NCBI GenBank assembly: GCA_030544215.1 | Contig: JARZZO010000003.1 | Location: 47,350,045 to 47,414,044 of the forward strand | Origin: Zantedeschia hybrid cultivar | Taxonomy: Eukaryota; Streptophyta; Magnoliopsida; Alismatales; Araceae | Direction: 5' to 3' | DNA: 64,000 nucleotides | In this document: positions 54,501 to 64,000 of the stretch, in pieces | Layout: each line of letters starts with the position of its first letter | How positions within the stretch are numbered: the first letter of the stretch is position 1 | Translations under genes and position numbers: made by a program | The notes under the pieces: model-generated | Told to the model about the DNA's origin: nothing | Seen by the model: the letters and a program-made list of their open reading frames with translations, nothing else | Database searches by the model: none

Positions 54501-55780
54501 AAGAATTATCCTAAGATCTATAATGATGGTGGGTTACGTGGATTATTCTGAATATCTCACGTTTACAACTTAAGTTTTAAAAGAGGGTTTTTGATTTTGA
54601 TTTGTAAAAATCGTGCTATCAATAGTATTTCAATTTGAAGTATCAATATACTTAATAGAAATATATATATGATAGCATAGTCCGCAAACATCACATATAT
54701 GCAGAAAAATTAAATGGGGATGATCATGGACTGCTAAAGTTACTATGGAATCATCGGAGCCAAACGATGATCCATAATAGGATCCTAATGTGAAAACAGC
54801 AACACTGGTTCCATTTGATGCGAGTCCTTCCTCCAGAGGTGTCTTCTGAAGATCCCGTCCTCTTAACTTAATCCGATACAAGTAAATACAAAATTCAGGA
54901 CTCGCAGGTCCACAAATGTACATTTAAACAATTAGAAACCTTGATCTTATCAAGGGGAGTACAATCTTATAGGAAGGTAGAAAGTACACTTGGATTAAGA
55001 GAGAGGAGGACACGTAGGTCCTATTTAAAATACCAAATGAAATAAGCATCGCATCCATTCACATCATTCATCACATGAAAATTCTAAGTCCATGATCATC
55101 CCACCATAAAACACATCCCATGCATCACAATCATCACATAATTGCTGTTTGGTATTAAATTTTATAAATATAAAATTATAATACCAATTAGTTTTTGAAA
55201 TAACATTTATTTCAGCATAATCAATAATATTCAAAACATTATTGACAAATAAACTAACTAAACTATTTAGTTAATCTAAAAGATAATTCAAACAATTTGA
55301 ACAGCAAAAATAATCAAGTTATGCATGAAATCAGTTTAAAACTATTTTAAACTAATTAATTTAACAGGGAAATTAATTATCTAAAACAATTTTAAATAAT
55401 TAACTAACACCCATTAATTATAAAGCCCTTTAATTGACTAACAGTTATTAAACCCTTTAATAACCTGTTAATAATCATAAAAATAATTAATAACAATTAT
55501 TAATTATTTCTATAAATTTTATGTTTTAAAACAATTTTAAAACTGGCTTAAATGGGCTAAAAATGGGTTTAATGGGGTTAAACAGGCATTAAAAAATTAA
55601 TTTTTAATTAACCAAAAATGGGCCCAGCCCATTAGGGCCCAAGCGGTCCGGGCCCAGGACCCTGGCTCGGCCAGGGTCGAGCCCTGGCTCGGCCAGGGCG
55701 CCGCCCGGCCCCGCCCGGTCCGACCGGGTCGGGATCGGGCGGTTCAGCCCTAACCGCCTGTATTCGACCGGCCCGACCCC

Positions 55781-56122
55781 CTAATTCTCTGCAACCTTAG
55801 AAACAGCAGCCGGCGGCGGTTGCGGCGATGGCAGCGCCGCCAGGCGCCGGCGACGGCGCCGCCAGGCACCACCGGCGACGCCCCCACCTCCGGCGGTCAG
55901 CCCGGCACCGGTGGGGCAGCCGGCGGTGGCCAAATGCCCCTCGAATCGAGCCCTAAACTCCCTTAAAATCTGATTTCGCAGGGTTAAACAACCGAGTTTG
56001 GGCTTGATTTTTAGCACCTCCAAGGGCACTCCGGTGCCGATCTCCATGCCTAATGAGAAGTGGTGACTATCACCAAGAGATCTAGGGATTCTTCCGGCCA
56101 TCCCAACGCTTGGGATGCACAT
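55781..56122 (-). other. C2 leader ORF, doubtful
   Basis: 113 codons from ATG 56122 (MCIPSVGMAGR), Gly/Arg-rich toward the end, in the GC-rich leader. It crosses the alternative donor at 55795 in phase 0 and would also be in frame with gag if spliced. No similar ORF is convincing in C1 or C3, so it may be chance. Confidence 0.2.
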
Positions 56123-56350
56123 ACGAAGCCGCCGAAGTACCCCGGTTCATCATCACATGACGAACTCCGAAAAACCCAAATAAAATCCGAAAAATACAGA
56201 AAAATAATCAAATTGATCGTGATCATCATATGAACAATAATCTGTCATTTTTAATCGGATTAAACACAAGAACACGTACAATACGGGTTCTTCACGCATA
56301 ACGAGAAAACACACAAAACGGTGCCGTTTTACAACCGAACCAGCGAACCT

Positions 56351-56363
56351 GGCTCTGATACCA
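56351..56363 (-). other. C2 primer binding site
   Basis: TGGTATCAGAGCC in element sense, complementary to initiator tRNA-Met, one base from the LTR. Confidence 0.93.
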
Positions 56364-56364
56364 C

Positions 56365-57951
56365 TATAAGGAATCGCCATGAACACAGCGGAAATAAAAT
56401 TGATTCCATTGTATCGGTTGCTGGGGTCGTAAAACGGACATTAAAATCTAAGCGGGAAGAACAGTTCTTCACCTTTACGGGGTTTCGAATCTCCCGTGGA
56501 TGATACCGACTCGGTAATCGCACACGCGCACGATCTCTAGAGGTATCCACACGAGTTCCCGCAGCAGACGCGATTTCCTCCTCGACTTGAGTGCTCCGAC
56601 CAGATCTCAGATCCACCATGTGCGGAGAGAGACAGATCCACTCCTAGAGAGAGAGAAGGAGAGAGAGAGAGGAGAGAGAGAATCTGGGGAGTAAAAATTC
56701 ATCCAACTAACTTTTTACCACTCCCCCTTGGCCCTCCTTATATAGAAATAAGGATAAGCACAAGAGTTAATCCTCATGATTATCCAAGAGTTTGGCCTTG
56801 GATAATTCTCCATTAAATCTTCATGTTTATCCTGCAGCTTTTCACAAAAGCCCAGATAAGTATGAAATTTAACATCTCTCACCGTCTGACGAGAACTCTT
56901 ATGTGTGTGACCCTCTAGGCCCATATATCAGTCCGGTTGCAGGCCCATTAAACTTAGAACTGTTTCTTGAGTTTAATATTTATTAATTAACATTTAAACA
57001 TCATATGTTAAATGATTAATTTAATAAACAAGCGAATTATCATCTGATGATCAAATCACTTGGGCTTCTGATCATGAACAGCACCAAACACTACCTCATG
57101 ATCCAAGCAGATATAAGGGATACTGTTCCCTTCAAATGAACCTTTCCGTCTGCCGATACCGCACAGATATAATCCTTCATTCATGCAATGTCCCGATAAC
57201 GCAAGGGTATGGTTTTATAGTCAAACCCTCTATCGCATTATCCAGATGGATTCTAGTACACAGTTAATATCTAGAAAGACATCTCTTTCATTTGACCATG
57301 GCCAGGGATTTCTGTGTACACATCCATGGGACATTCTCTCTCCAGTCTTATACCAAGAGTGAGTGATCCCTTGTTGTCCACTCAATTACCTTCGCAAGCT
57401 TTCCACTGTATCTGAAAGACCGATTATGGTGGACTTAATGGTTAAAGTCCACGAGTCAGAGAATCAAGATACAATGGTCCACAAACAAGGTATCATTGGT
57501 GATTCAGGTCAAAGGACCAACTGTGCTACTGCAACGATAGAATTCCCTGGTTGACTAATAGGTATAATTACCATCCAGGAATTCTTATTTGGGTCTGTTC
57601 AGTGAACTCATTCTCTAATGAGCACCCACTTGTTTGTCTTAGTGTCACCACACGAGTGAATGTGAGATCATTCACCCTCATCATATGAGCAGACATAACT
57701 TGTGTCGATCTTATCGGATATTTAATGTCCAACTCAAATATCCTATGATCGAGAACTGTTTAAGACAATTGCCTTAGGATATTGATCTCACTATCATGAT
57801 CTCATCATGATTCAACATCCCATACATTTGTCTATGGACCTTCATTACTATAGTCGTTTGCGAGAACTATTAAATGAAGAAATAAATGCCTTTATTAATA
57901 ATATGAACTAGAATGTACAATGATTGGCTTTTAGGCCACCCAATTCTAACA
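56365..57951 (-). repeat. C2 5' LTR
   Basis: 1587 bp. Its inner end is TATAAGG where the partner LTR has TGTAAGG, one change in the terminal CA. A TATA box in element sense (TATATAAG, near 56740) precedes the ORF at 56619. Confidence 0.94.
56473..56619 (-). CDS. C2 LTR-encoded exon, predicted Gag N-terminal extension
   Basis: Forty-nine codons from ATG 56619 (MVDLRSGRSTQ) to RNPVK, ending at a phase-0 donor. This is the first ATG after the TATA box. The centre GTRVDTSRDRARVRL parallels NRVDTARGRASARL of C1. Joined to the acceptor at 54015 it continues into gag without a stop. The peptide is basic and might act in RNA binding or nuclear entry; that is speculation. Confidence 0.55.
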
Positions 57952-57956
57952 GTATG

Positions 57957-58389
57957 TAAAACCACCTTGGCACGTTCTCCATGTCTAGTAAATGGAGATT
58001 TTGCCGTCTTTCCCATAAGGCAGGATTCACATGTTGCAAACGATTCATAATCGAATGCATTTAAATAATCATACTTGTGCAACCTTTGCAACCTGCTTTC
58101 ACTAATATGCCCAAGTCTACAATGCCACATGTAGGCATGGTTCACACAATTCTTGCTCTTTCTAAGAGCATTATAAATTTGAAGATTGTAATAAGAAACA
58201 TTTAAGAGATATAGACTATTGACTAAAGATGACGAAGCTATTGATTTATTACCATAACAAATCGAACAACTTCTATTCTCAATAGTCAACTTATATCATA
58301 TCTTGTCCAAACAAGATACTGATATGATGTTCTTTATTATGTTAGGAACATAATAACAATATTCTACTAGTAAGGCGTCTCCTAATGGA
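57957..58389 (-). pseudogene. C3 pre-integrase fragment
   Basis: Minus-strand pieces: VPNIIKNIISVSCL, the zinc module HCRLGHISESRLQ and CESCLMGKTAK, ending at HGERAK before C2. It is bounded on the right by the solo LTR (TSD agcct). One stop lies upstream of TIENRSC. Confidence 0.85.
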
Positions 58390-58394
58390 AGCCT

Positions 58395-59948
58395 TGTTGG
58401 ATTTTCTCGGTTTCTCCGGATCGCTCACGCAGCGGAAAAATAAAATATTACAGCGATCCGTTTCCCGTTTCGAAGAACTAAAATACGATAATCGGATTAT
58501 CGAAGTTCTCACCGTGTGCGGATTCGAATCCGCAGCCGTTCGGTTTCGTCGGTGTGACACCGCAAGCCGCGCAAGCGCCCGGCCTCTAGCAAAGTCCACG
58601 CGATCCTCCCTGTGACGGATATCCTCGAGTTCGTCGTTCTTCGCAGCCTACGAAGCCTCCGCTGGTCGCCGCAATGATCACCGCAGTGCGCGGACGATTT
58701 CCCGTTGAACGGGATTCGGAGAAGCGGCGGAGCAGATCTGGATCTGCCTGGACTCCAGAGGAAGACAGAAACTGAGGAGGGGAGGCCAGGGTTAGCAGCA
58801 GCTTGGCCTGCTCAGCCCGTTCGCTATGTTTTATACTAACCGCGCGATTTTTCACAAAAACCCCCGGTTTGTATAAAACCCACTTATTTATCCATCGCCT
58901 TGAGAATCATTTGCGTGTGACCCTCTAGGCCCAAGTACCAGTCCAGTTAATGGCCCAATAAGCCCAGTGACTCCTCACTGGCTTTATTAATTAATTAATA
59001 ACCCTTTATTAATCAATTAATCAATCGAATTGATGTCGCACATCGAATTCGACCGGGCCTCCGATCACGTTGGGTGCCAAGCAACACCGCGTGAACTCGG
59101 AAGGTATTTGGGGTTAAGTAACCCATTCTTGGAACCTTTCCGTCGACAGTTACCGCGTGGATATAATCCTTTATTCGTACAATGCTCTCGAGTCAACTCA
59201 GGGTATGGCGAGCTGTCAAACCCTAACCGGTCGACTCACTTGGATTGGATGCCGCTGATGAATATCGGAAAACTCCTTTCCCGATATTATTTTCCACCCT
59301 GGCCAGGGACTTTCGAGCATCCTTCCTAGAGCATTCTCTCTCTCTAAGTACCGAGAGCGAATGATTCCTTATTGACACACAATTCCCTTCGACGGTATTC
59401 CGCTGCACCCAATCCTTGGCGTATTAGAATCCCGTGGCTAGAGATTCGTAGACCAAGGTCAAAGTACAGAAGTCCACCGCCAAGGTGTCCTTGGTGTCTC
59501 AGGTCCGAGGACCATCCACGCAACTGCGACAATAGAATCAAGCTGGTTGACAGTGAGGTACAATACCATCCAGCGATTCGGTCGGATCAGTTCAGTGAAC
59601 TCATTCTCCAATGAGCACCTACAGATTCGCCTTAGTGTCTCCACACAAGTGACTTATGAGACCAGTCACCCTCATCATATGAGCAGGAGTAATCTGTACT
59701 AGTCTAACCGGATATCCGATGTCCTTCTCGGATATCCTCCGACTAGGAACGATTAAGAATATGTATGTTTAAGTGATCAGTCTCATTAGTATGATCTCAT
59801 CATAATCTGATCACCATAGCACATATTCACGGACTTCATTATGAAACGATAATTAACGCGATTTACACATAATGAATATTATGCCATTTTATTAATAATG
59901 AACGAGATTTACATTGTTAGATTGGCTTGTAGGCCACCTAAACTAACA
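58395..59948 (-). repeat. Solo LTR, Copia family A
   Basis: 1554 bp, TGTTGGATTTTC to AACTAACA, with duplication agcct at 58390-58394 and 59949-59953. It is inserted in protease of C3, an element of the same broad family but another subfamily. It has the LTR peptide SHRRNRTAADSNPHT and donor ACG/GTGAGA. Confidence 0.96.
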
Positions 59949-59953
59949 AGCCT

Positions 59954-60472
59954 GAGGTATGCTGTCCCAACAGCAATCGCCGCAACTTTTGCGCCGTTTC
60001 CTAACCTCAATTCCACCTCGCCTTGTCTCAGCTTGTGCCTACTTGTCAGCATCTGCGCATCATGGCAGATATGAGAAGCGCATCCGGTATCTAATACTCA
60101 ATATGTAGAATTTCTAACTGACAAGTTGATATCTATCATATAGATATATGAAGCTTCAGACAGCTTCACCTTTTCATGAGCTTTATCGTTAAGGAACTCC
60201 TTACAGTTCCTCTTCCAGTGACCATTTTGCTTATAGTAGAAGCAGTCACCCTTTACTACTCTTTTGCCTTTGTCCTTTGATCTTTTATCGTTAGCTATCA
60301 TCTTTGCGTCAAGGGCATCCAATGCCGGTTCAGTAGGAGGATCAACTCTAGGGACATACTCAATGTGCTCAGATCTGAAGACATTCTTCAGGTTTCTGAA
60401 CCAATCTGAGTAGTTCAGGCTAGTCAAACGTTTGGCATCAAGTATGCCACAGAGTGGGTTATTCGACGACAT
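59954..60472 (-). pseudogene. C3 gag and protease, internally deleted
   Basis: ATG 60472 (MSSNNPLCGILDAKRL). About 180 residues of Gag are missing between MIAND and KRSKDKGKR. The knuckle has Tyr for its second Cys (CFYYKQNGHWKRNC). TGA replaces Trp before VLDTGCASHIC of protease. The acceptor CTCCTATAG lies 6 nt before the ATG. Confidence 0.88.
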
Positions 60473-60565
60473 AATTCCCTATAGGAGATGAATAAAATTT
60501 ATTTTAGAAAATGTTCAATTATTAAAATTTAAAACAAGACATGGTCTTTTGTTCAAGTTTTAACT

Positions 60566-60637
60566 CCCACTAATTTTCGATGGATTGTATAACCCTCAGT
60601 TATACAGAACGGGAGACGCCGATAGTCTCCTAATGGG
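60566..60637 (-). ncRNA. C3 leader three-way-junction RNA
   Basis: CCCACTA 60566-60572 with TAATGGG 60631-60637 (one A-C on the plus strand, G-U in sense RNA), TGTATAAC 60586-60593 with GTTATACA 60599-60606, and GGAGAC 60612-60617 with GTCTCC 60625-60630. Confidence 0.7.
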
Positions 60638-60655
60638 GATCAGAATCTCAATGAC

Positions 60656-60980
60656 TTGCAGTACAGCCTTGTGGATAGCACAACAAACTATAATACAATC
60701 AAACAACACCCAACTTATGGGACTTGCAACTCCTTGCAATATCTGATCATAGCTTCGGTCCCCAGAGATTTAATGGCCTTGTGGATAGCACAACAAACCA
60801 CTAATTCTGGTCTAAGCTAACCATCGTTGCGCGACGAGCATAGATTTGCATGCAGTCCTTGTGGATAGCACAACAAAGCTACATGGTTCCTCTACCCCGA
60901 TCATATAGGCATCTAATGCCATAGCCAAAGTTTCTCCTCCCAATTAAACAGGCCTTGTGGATAGTACAACAAACCTGCCT
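60656..60980 (-). ncRNA. C3 leader hairpins with a shared loop (4)
   Basis: Loops beginning CCTTGTGGATAGCACAACAA at 60667, 60777, 60857 and (one change) 60953, on stems TTGCAGTACAG/CTATAATACAA, CCAGA..TTTAATGG/CCACTAATTCTGG, CATGCAG/CTACATG and AAACAGG/CCTGCCT. Several apparent mismatches are G-U in the element-sense RNA. Confidence 0.72.
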
Positions 60981-63262
60981 AGGTGATTCGAATCCTATGA
61001 CTATAACGATGGTGGACCATGCGATAAGTTCTTAACTACTCACGTTACGGCTTAGAATTAAGATGAGGGTATTTAGATAACTTTTATCTTGGTCTCTCCT
61101 AGGTGATAGTATATAAATATATCGTATATATTTACTAATACTATACCTACTTTGATTCATAATCAAAAGAAAACAATGCATCTCATACATGTCATGAGTG
61201 TGGTCATGGATAGCACAGTGGGTTTGACTGGAGCCAATAGTCAAATGCACACACAATCTAACATAACAATTATATTACATAACCTGTAAACACATCGGTA
61301 AGAGATCTTCATCACATCGCCTTCTTGGTTGCATCTGTGGATCATCCTCGCTCCTTCCTCGGTTGTCTCGATCAGATTACAATAATTCTAGAATTACATG
61401 TAAATAGAAGAGAGCCTTATGGCGAGTACAAGAGAGAGGGAGGTAGAAGTACATCGGAGAATGAGAGAGGGAGAGATACGCAGATCTCTATTTATTAACA
61501 ATTTAATAAACATCCATCATTTATCCACAATCCACATAAACACACCATTCATCATATGAATAATTAAATAAGTGCATATCCATGACCACGGTGTGTTTTA
61601 AACATTCTACACATGATTCAGCGCATCACATGGCTAAAATAAAAGAATTTTTCAAAATAAATACGTTTTGGCTTTCAGAAACCTGGGTTCCAATCAAAAT
61701 TGGCATTTGAATTTTGAAAATTCTTTTAATTAATTTAACATGCAATCAAATCTAATTTAAAAGCATAGAAAACACACATCACATGTGCACACACTCCAAA
61801 TAAATAATTCCAGATTATTCCATGCCATTAGAATAATTCTAATAATTAAATAATCTAACCCTTAGATCAACCCACATTAATAATCTAACAATTAGACTAT
61901 TAATGACTAATCTAACTCTTAAACTAGTCCAACAAAGTTAATTAATAATTTAAAACTTAAATTAATAATCAACTATGATTAATTATTAACTACTAACCTA
62001 ACACTTAGATTAGTCAATTAATGTTAATTATTAATTTAACATTTAAACCAATAATTAACACTAACTAATTAATAACTAATTAATCTAACTCTTATATTAG
62101 ATAATTAAAATTATCATTAATTTAATTATTAAATTAATACTTAACAATAATTAATCAAGGACTACTAATTTAACACTTAAATTAGTTAATAGAATTAATT
62201 ATTAATTTAACTCTTAAATTAATAACTAACTCCAATGAATTAACAATTAGACGATTAAATGATTAAAAATATAAAATTTAGATTATAACTATTAACCACA
62301 AATTTTAATTCTTAAAATTAGACAAAAGGGTTTAATTATTAAATTAACACTTAAGTTGACAATTAACCCTCATTTGTTAATTAAGAAAAATGATTCAAAA
62401 TCATTTTAAGCCCAGTTAAATAAAATAATTGAATAACAATTTTAAATTTCAAAACAATTTTTGAATTTAAAAAAAAAACTTAATTCCAATTATAATTTTA
62501 ATTTAAATGGGCATTGGGTTTTAAAAAGATGGGATTTGGGCAAGGGGCTCAGCCCATTAGGGTTGAACCAGGGCTGGGGCCCTGCTGGACCTGGGCTCGA
62601 GCCAAGCATGCCTGGGCTCGGGCCCGGTCCAGCCAGGGACCCTACCCGGTCTGGCCGGCCTGGCAGCCCGGCCCGCCAGTGGCTCGCCCCCTTTCCTCCC
62701 CAAACAGACCCCCCCCCCTCTCGAAACCCTAATACCTTGCAGGTGGTGGTGGGGAGGAACTGCAGGGCTTCGGCGGCCGGGCCACCGGCGTCGCCCGGCG
62801 TCGCTGGCGGTGCCCCCGGCGCCGCCCGGCGTCGCTGGCGGTGCCCCCGGCGCGGGGAGGGCTGCCGGCGGTGCAGTTAAAGGTGCCGACCAAGCCCTAG
62901 AAGTCCCTCTTTATTTCTGGTTTCAATTTAAAACTGTGAGAAGAAAAGGACTTCATCTCCCTCTCCGGCGCCGGTGACCAGTGCCAACGGTTGCCGGTGA
63001 GGTCCCTGGACATTCCAGGACCCCCGGTCACTAGCCCATCGTAGGGGGACGTCCAAAGGAAGCTGCCTAACCTCGCCGTTATTCGTCCCACGAAGAACAC
63101 AAAGAACCCCAAATTTTTTTTCGAAAATTGCCAGAAAAATAATCTAATTATATGTGCTCATCATATGAACACAGATCCAACAATTAATCGAAAAATATTG
63201 CATGGAATAAAGCATGGAAAATTAATCTGGAGACCGAAATGGGACGAGAAAGAGTGGAACGT

Positions 63263-63275
63263 GGCTCTGATACCA
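63263..63275 (-). other. C3 primer binding site
   Basis: TGGTATCAGAGCC in element sense, complementary to initiator tRNA-Met, one base from the LTR at 63277. Confidence 0.93.
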
Positions 63276-63276
63276 T

Positions 63277-64000
63277 TGTTGGGTTCTCGGGTTTCTCTGG
63301 ATCTCCCGCGCAGCGGAAATAAAAATAAAATGGAGATCCGAATCCCGTTTTGAAAAAACTAAAAAAACAGATTATCGGATAATCAGTTCTTACCGTGTGC
63401 GGATTCGAATCCGCAACTATTCAGTTCCATCGGTGCGACACCGCAAGCCGCGCAAGCGCCCGACCTTTAGCGGAGTGCACGCGATCTTCATCGCAATGGA
63501 TATCCTCACGTTCCTCGTTCTTCACAGCTCACGAAACCTTCGCCGGTCGCCGCAACGATCGCCGCAACGCGTGGACGATTTCCCGTGGAACGGGAGTCGG
63601 AGAAGCGGCGGAGCAGATCCGGATCTGTCTGGGACGCCAGAGAGAGAGAGAAACAAAGGAGGGGGCGGCTAGGGTTAGCAGCAGCATGGCCTGCTCTGCC
63701 CGTTCACTACATTTTATACTAACCGTGCAGTTTTTCATAAAAACCTTCGGTTTATATAAAACCCACTTATTTATCCATCGCCTTGAGAATCATTTGCGTG
63801 TGACCCTCTAGGCCCAATTACCAGTCCAGTTAATAGGCCAATAAGCCCAGTGAGTCCTCACTGGCTTTATTAATCAATTAATAACTCTTTATTAATTAAT
63901 TAATCAATCGAATTGATGTCGCACATCGAATTCGATCGGGCCTTCGATCACGTTGGGTGCCAAGCAACACCGCGTGAACCCGGAAGGTATCGGGGTTAAG
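63277..64000 (-). repeat. C3 5' LTR, cut by window end
   Basis: The family-A LTR starting TGTTGGGTTCTCGGG, most similar to the LTR at 35974. The LTR exon end is present (donor ACG/GTAAGAA) but an in-frame TGA lies shortly before it (near 63421), so the extended Gag is lost in this copy. Confidence 0.92.

Larger units (their letters stand above)
54015..56472 (-). other. C2 predicted leader intron, LTR to gag
   Basis: Donor AAG/GTGAAG at 56472 in the 5' LTR and acceptor TTTCCATGTAG at 54015, both phase 0. It contains the PBS, a GC-rich block (55620-56100) with repeated hairpins CCCTGGCTCGGCCAGGG, a second possible phase-0 donor AAG/GTTGCAG at 55795, an AT-rich block (55140-55620), and the structured RNA. 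Inferred from sites and phase only. Confidence 0.55.
48492..57951 (-). mobile_element. C2: complete Ty1/copia element (LTR family B)
   Basis: A full element with 3' LTR 48492-50080, 5' LTR 56365-57951, PBS, leader, gag-pol and polypurine tract, flanked by the 5-bp duplication gtatg (48487-48491 and 57952-57956). The LTRs differ at few sites (for example gaacgc/gaacac and tttgagg/tttacgg). Pol has three nonsense codons and one frameshift, so the copy is recent but inactive. Confidence 0.95.
60479..63393 (-). other. C3 predicted leader intron, LTR to gag
   Basis: Donor ACG/GTAAGAA at 63393 and acceptor CATCTCCTATAG at 60479, both phase 0. It contains the PBS, a GC-rich block (62540-62880) with a further possible donor CAAG/GTATTAGG at 62735, a very AT-rich block (61550-62500) of TTAATTA-like sequence, and the structured RNA. 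No gene seen inside. Confidence 0.5.
35974..64000 (-). mobile_element. C3: Copia element (LTR family A) hosting the right half of the window
   Basis: The left LTR (35974-37159) and the right LTR (63277 onward) share subfamily-specific sequence (TGTTGGGTTCT start, AAATAAAAATAAAA) not found in the solo family-A LTRs, so they are taken as one pair. Between them, minus-strand Copia pieces are spread around inserted elements: integrase (48351-48491), pre-integrase (57957-58389), protease/gag (59954-60472), leader and PBS. RT and RNase H are missing, lost in the deletion at 37160. The right LTR runs off the window. Confidence 0.75.

Noticed and set aside
61550..62500. Very AT-rich block as a possible scaffold attachment region or centromere satellite.
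   Set aside because: It has no regular period and corresponds to the AT-rich interior of the leader in C1 and C2, so it is better read as leader intron sequence.
62461..62880. Pro/Gly-rich plus-strand ORF in the C3 leader.
   Set aside because: It is antisense to the element, low-complexity and GC-driven, and has no counterpart in C1 or C2.

Overview
This window is flowering-plant nuclear DNA from a retrotransposon-packed region. The evidence is Ty1/copia and Ty3/gypsy elements with plant-type polyproteins, primer sites matching plant initiator tRNA-Met, a Tekay/Del-like chromovirus, and Tat-lineage gypsy elements with two RNase H domains and antisense genes. I see no host gene, tRNA or rRNA, and the species cannot be named from the sequence. 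Almost every base can be assigned to a transposable element, and most elements are inserted into one another.

Layout: the end of a family-A Copia LTR (1-178) sits in the RT region of Tekay element G1 (179-5225). G1 sits in the 3' LTR of Copia element C1 (5226-13236, minus strand). C1 sits in the LTR of Tat element Tat1 (13237-25282, minus), which also carries a solo family-A LTR (14282-15847) and an antisense spliced gene. A decayed Copia fragment (25283-26182) and an LTR scrap (26183-26375) follow. Next is the 3' part of a second Tat element, Tat2 (26376-35973), with two antisense plant-mobile-domain (PMD) genes. The rest is one large nest hosted by Copia element C3 (35974-64000, minus). C3's left LTR is fused by a deletion to the 5' LTR of Tekay element G2 (37162-48350), whose RNase H is split by a solo family-B LTR. 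The complete Copia C2 (48492-57951, TSD gtatg) and another solo family-A LTR (58395-59948, TSD agcct) are also inserted in C3.

All element genes carry breaks (stops, frameshifts, deletions, insertions), but several insertions are young: the two G2 LTRs differ at about 29 sites by eye over about 2.4 kb, and the two family-A LTR ends compared are identical over 178 bp.

The most unusual signals are not ordinary genes. (1) In two of the three Copia families the LTR encodes a short basic exon ending at a phase-0 splice donor. An acceptor lies exactly 6 nt before the gag ATG, so splicing would give an N-terminally extended Gag and remove the whole leader with the primer site. The third family keeps the exon's end and both splice sites. 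(2) That leader holds a conserved three-way-junction RNA and four hairpins that present nearly the same 16-21 nt loop on unrelated stems, in all three families. Many departures from Watson-Crick pairing become G-U pairs only in the element-sense RNA. (3) Tekay LTRs and the Tat2/PMD region, otherwise unrelated, share dozens of short palindromes with the fixed form GGCGTC-N10-GACGCC. (4) Both Tat elements place antisense spliced genes after the integrase, with tandem repeats where the two transcription units converge.
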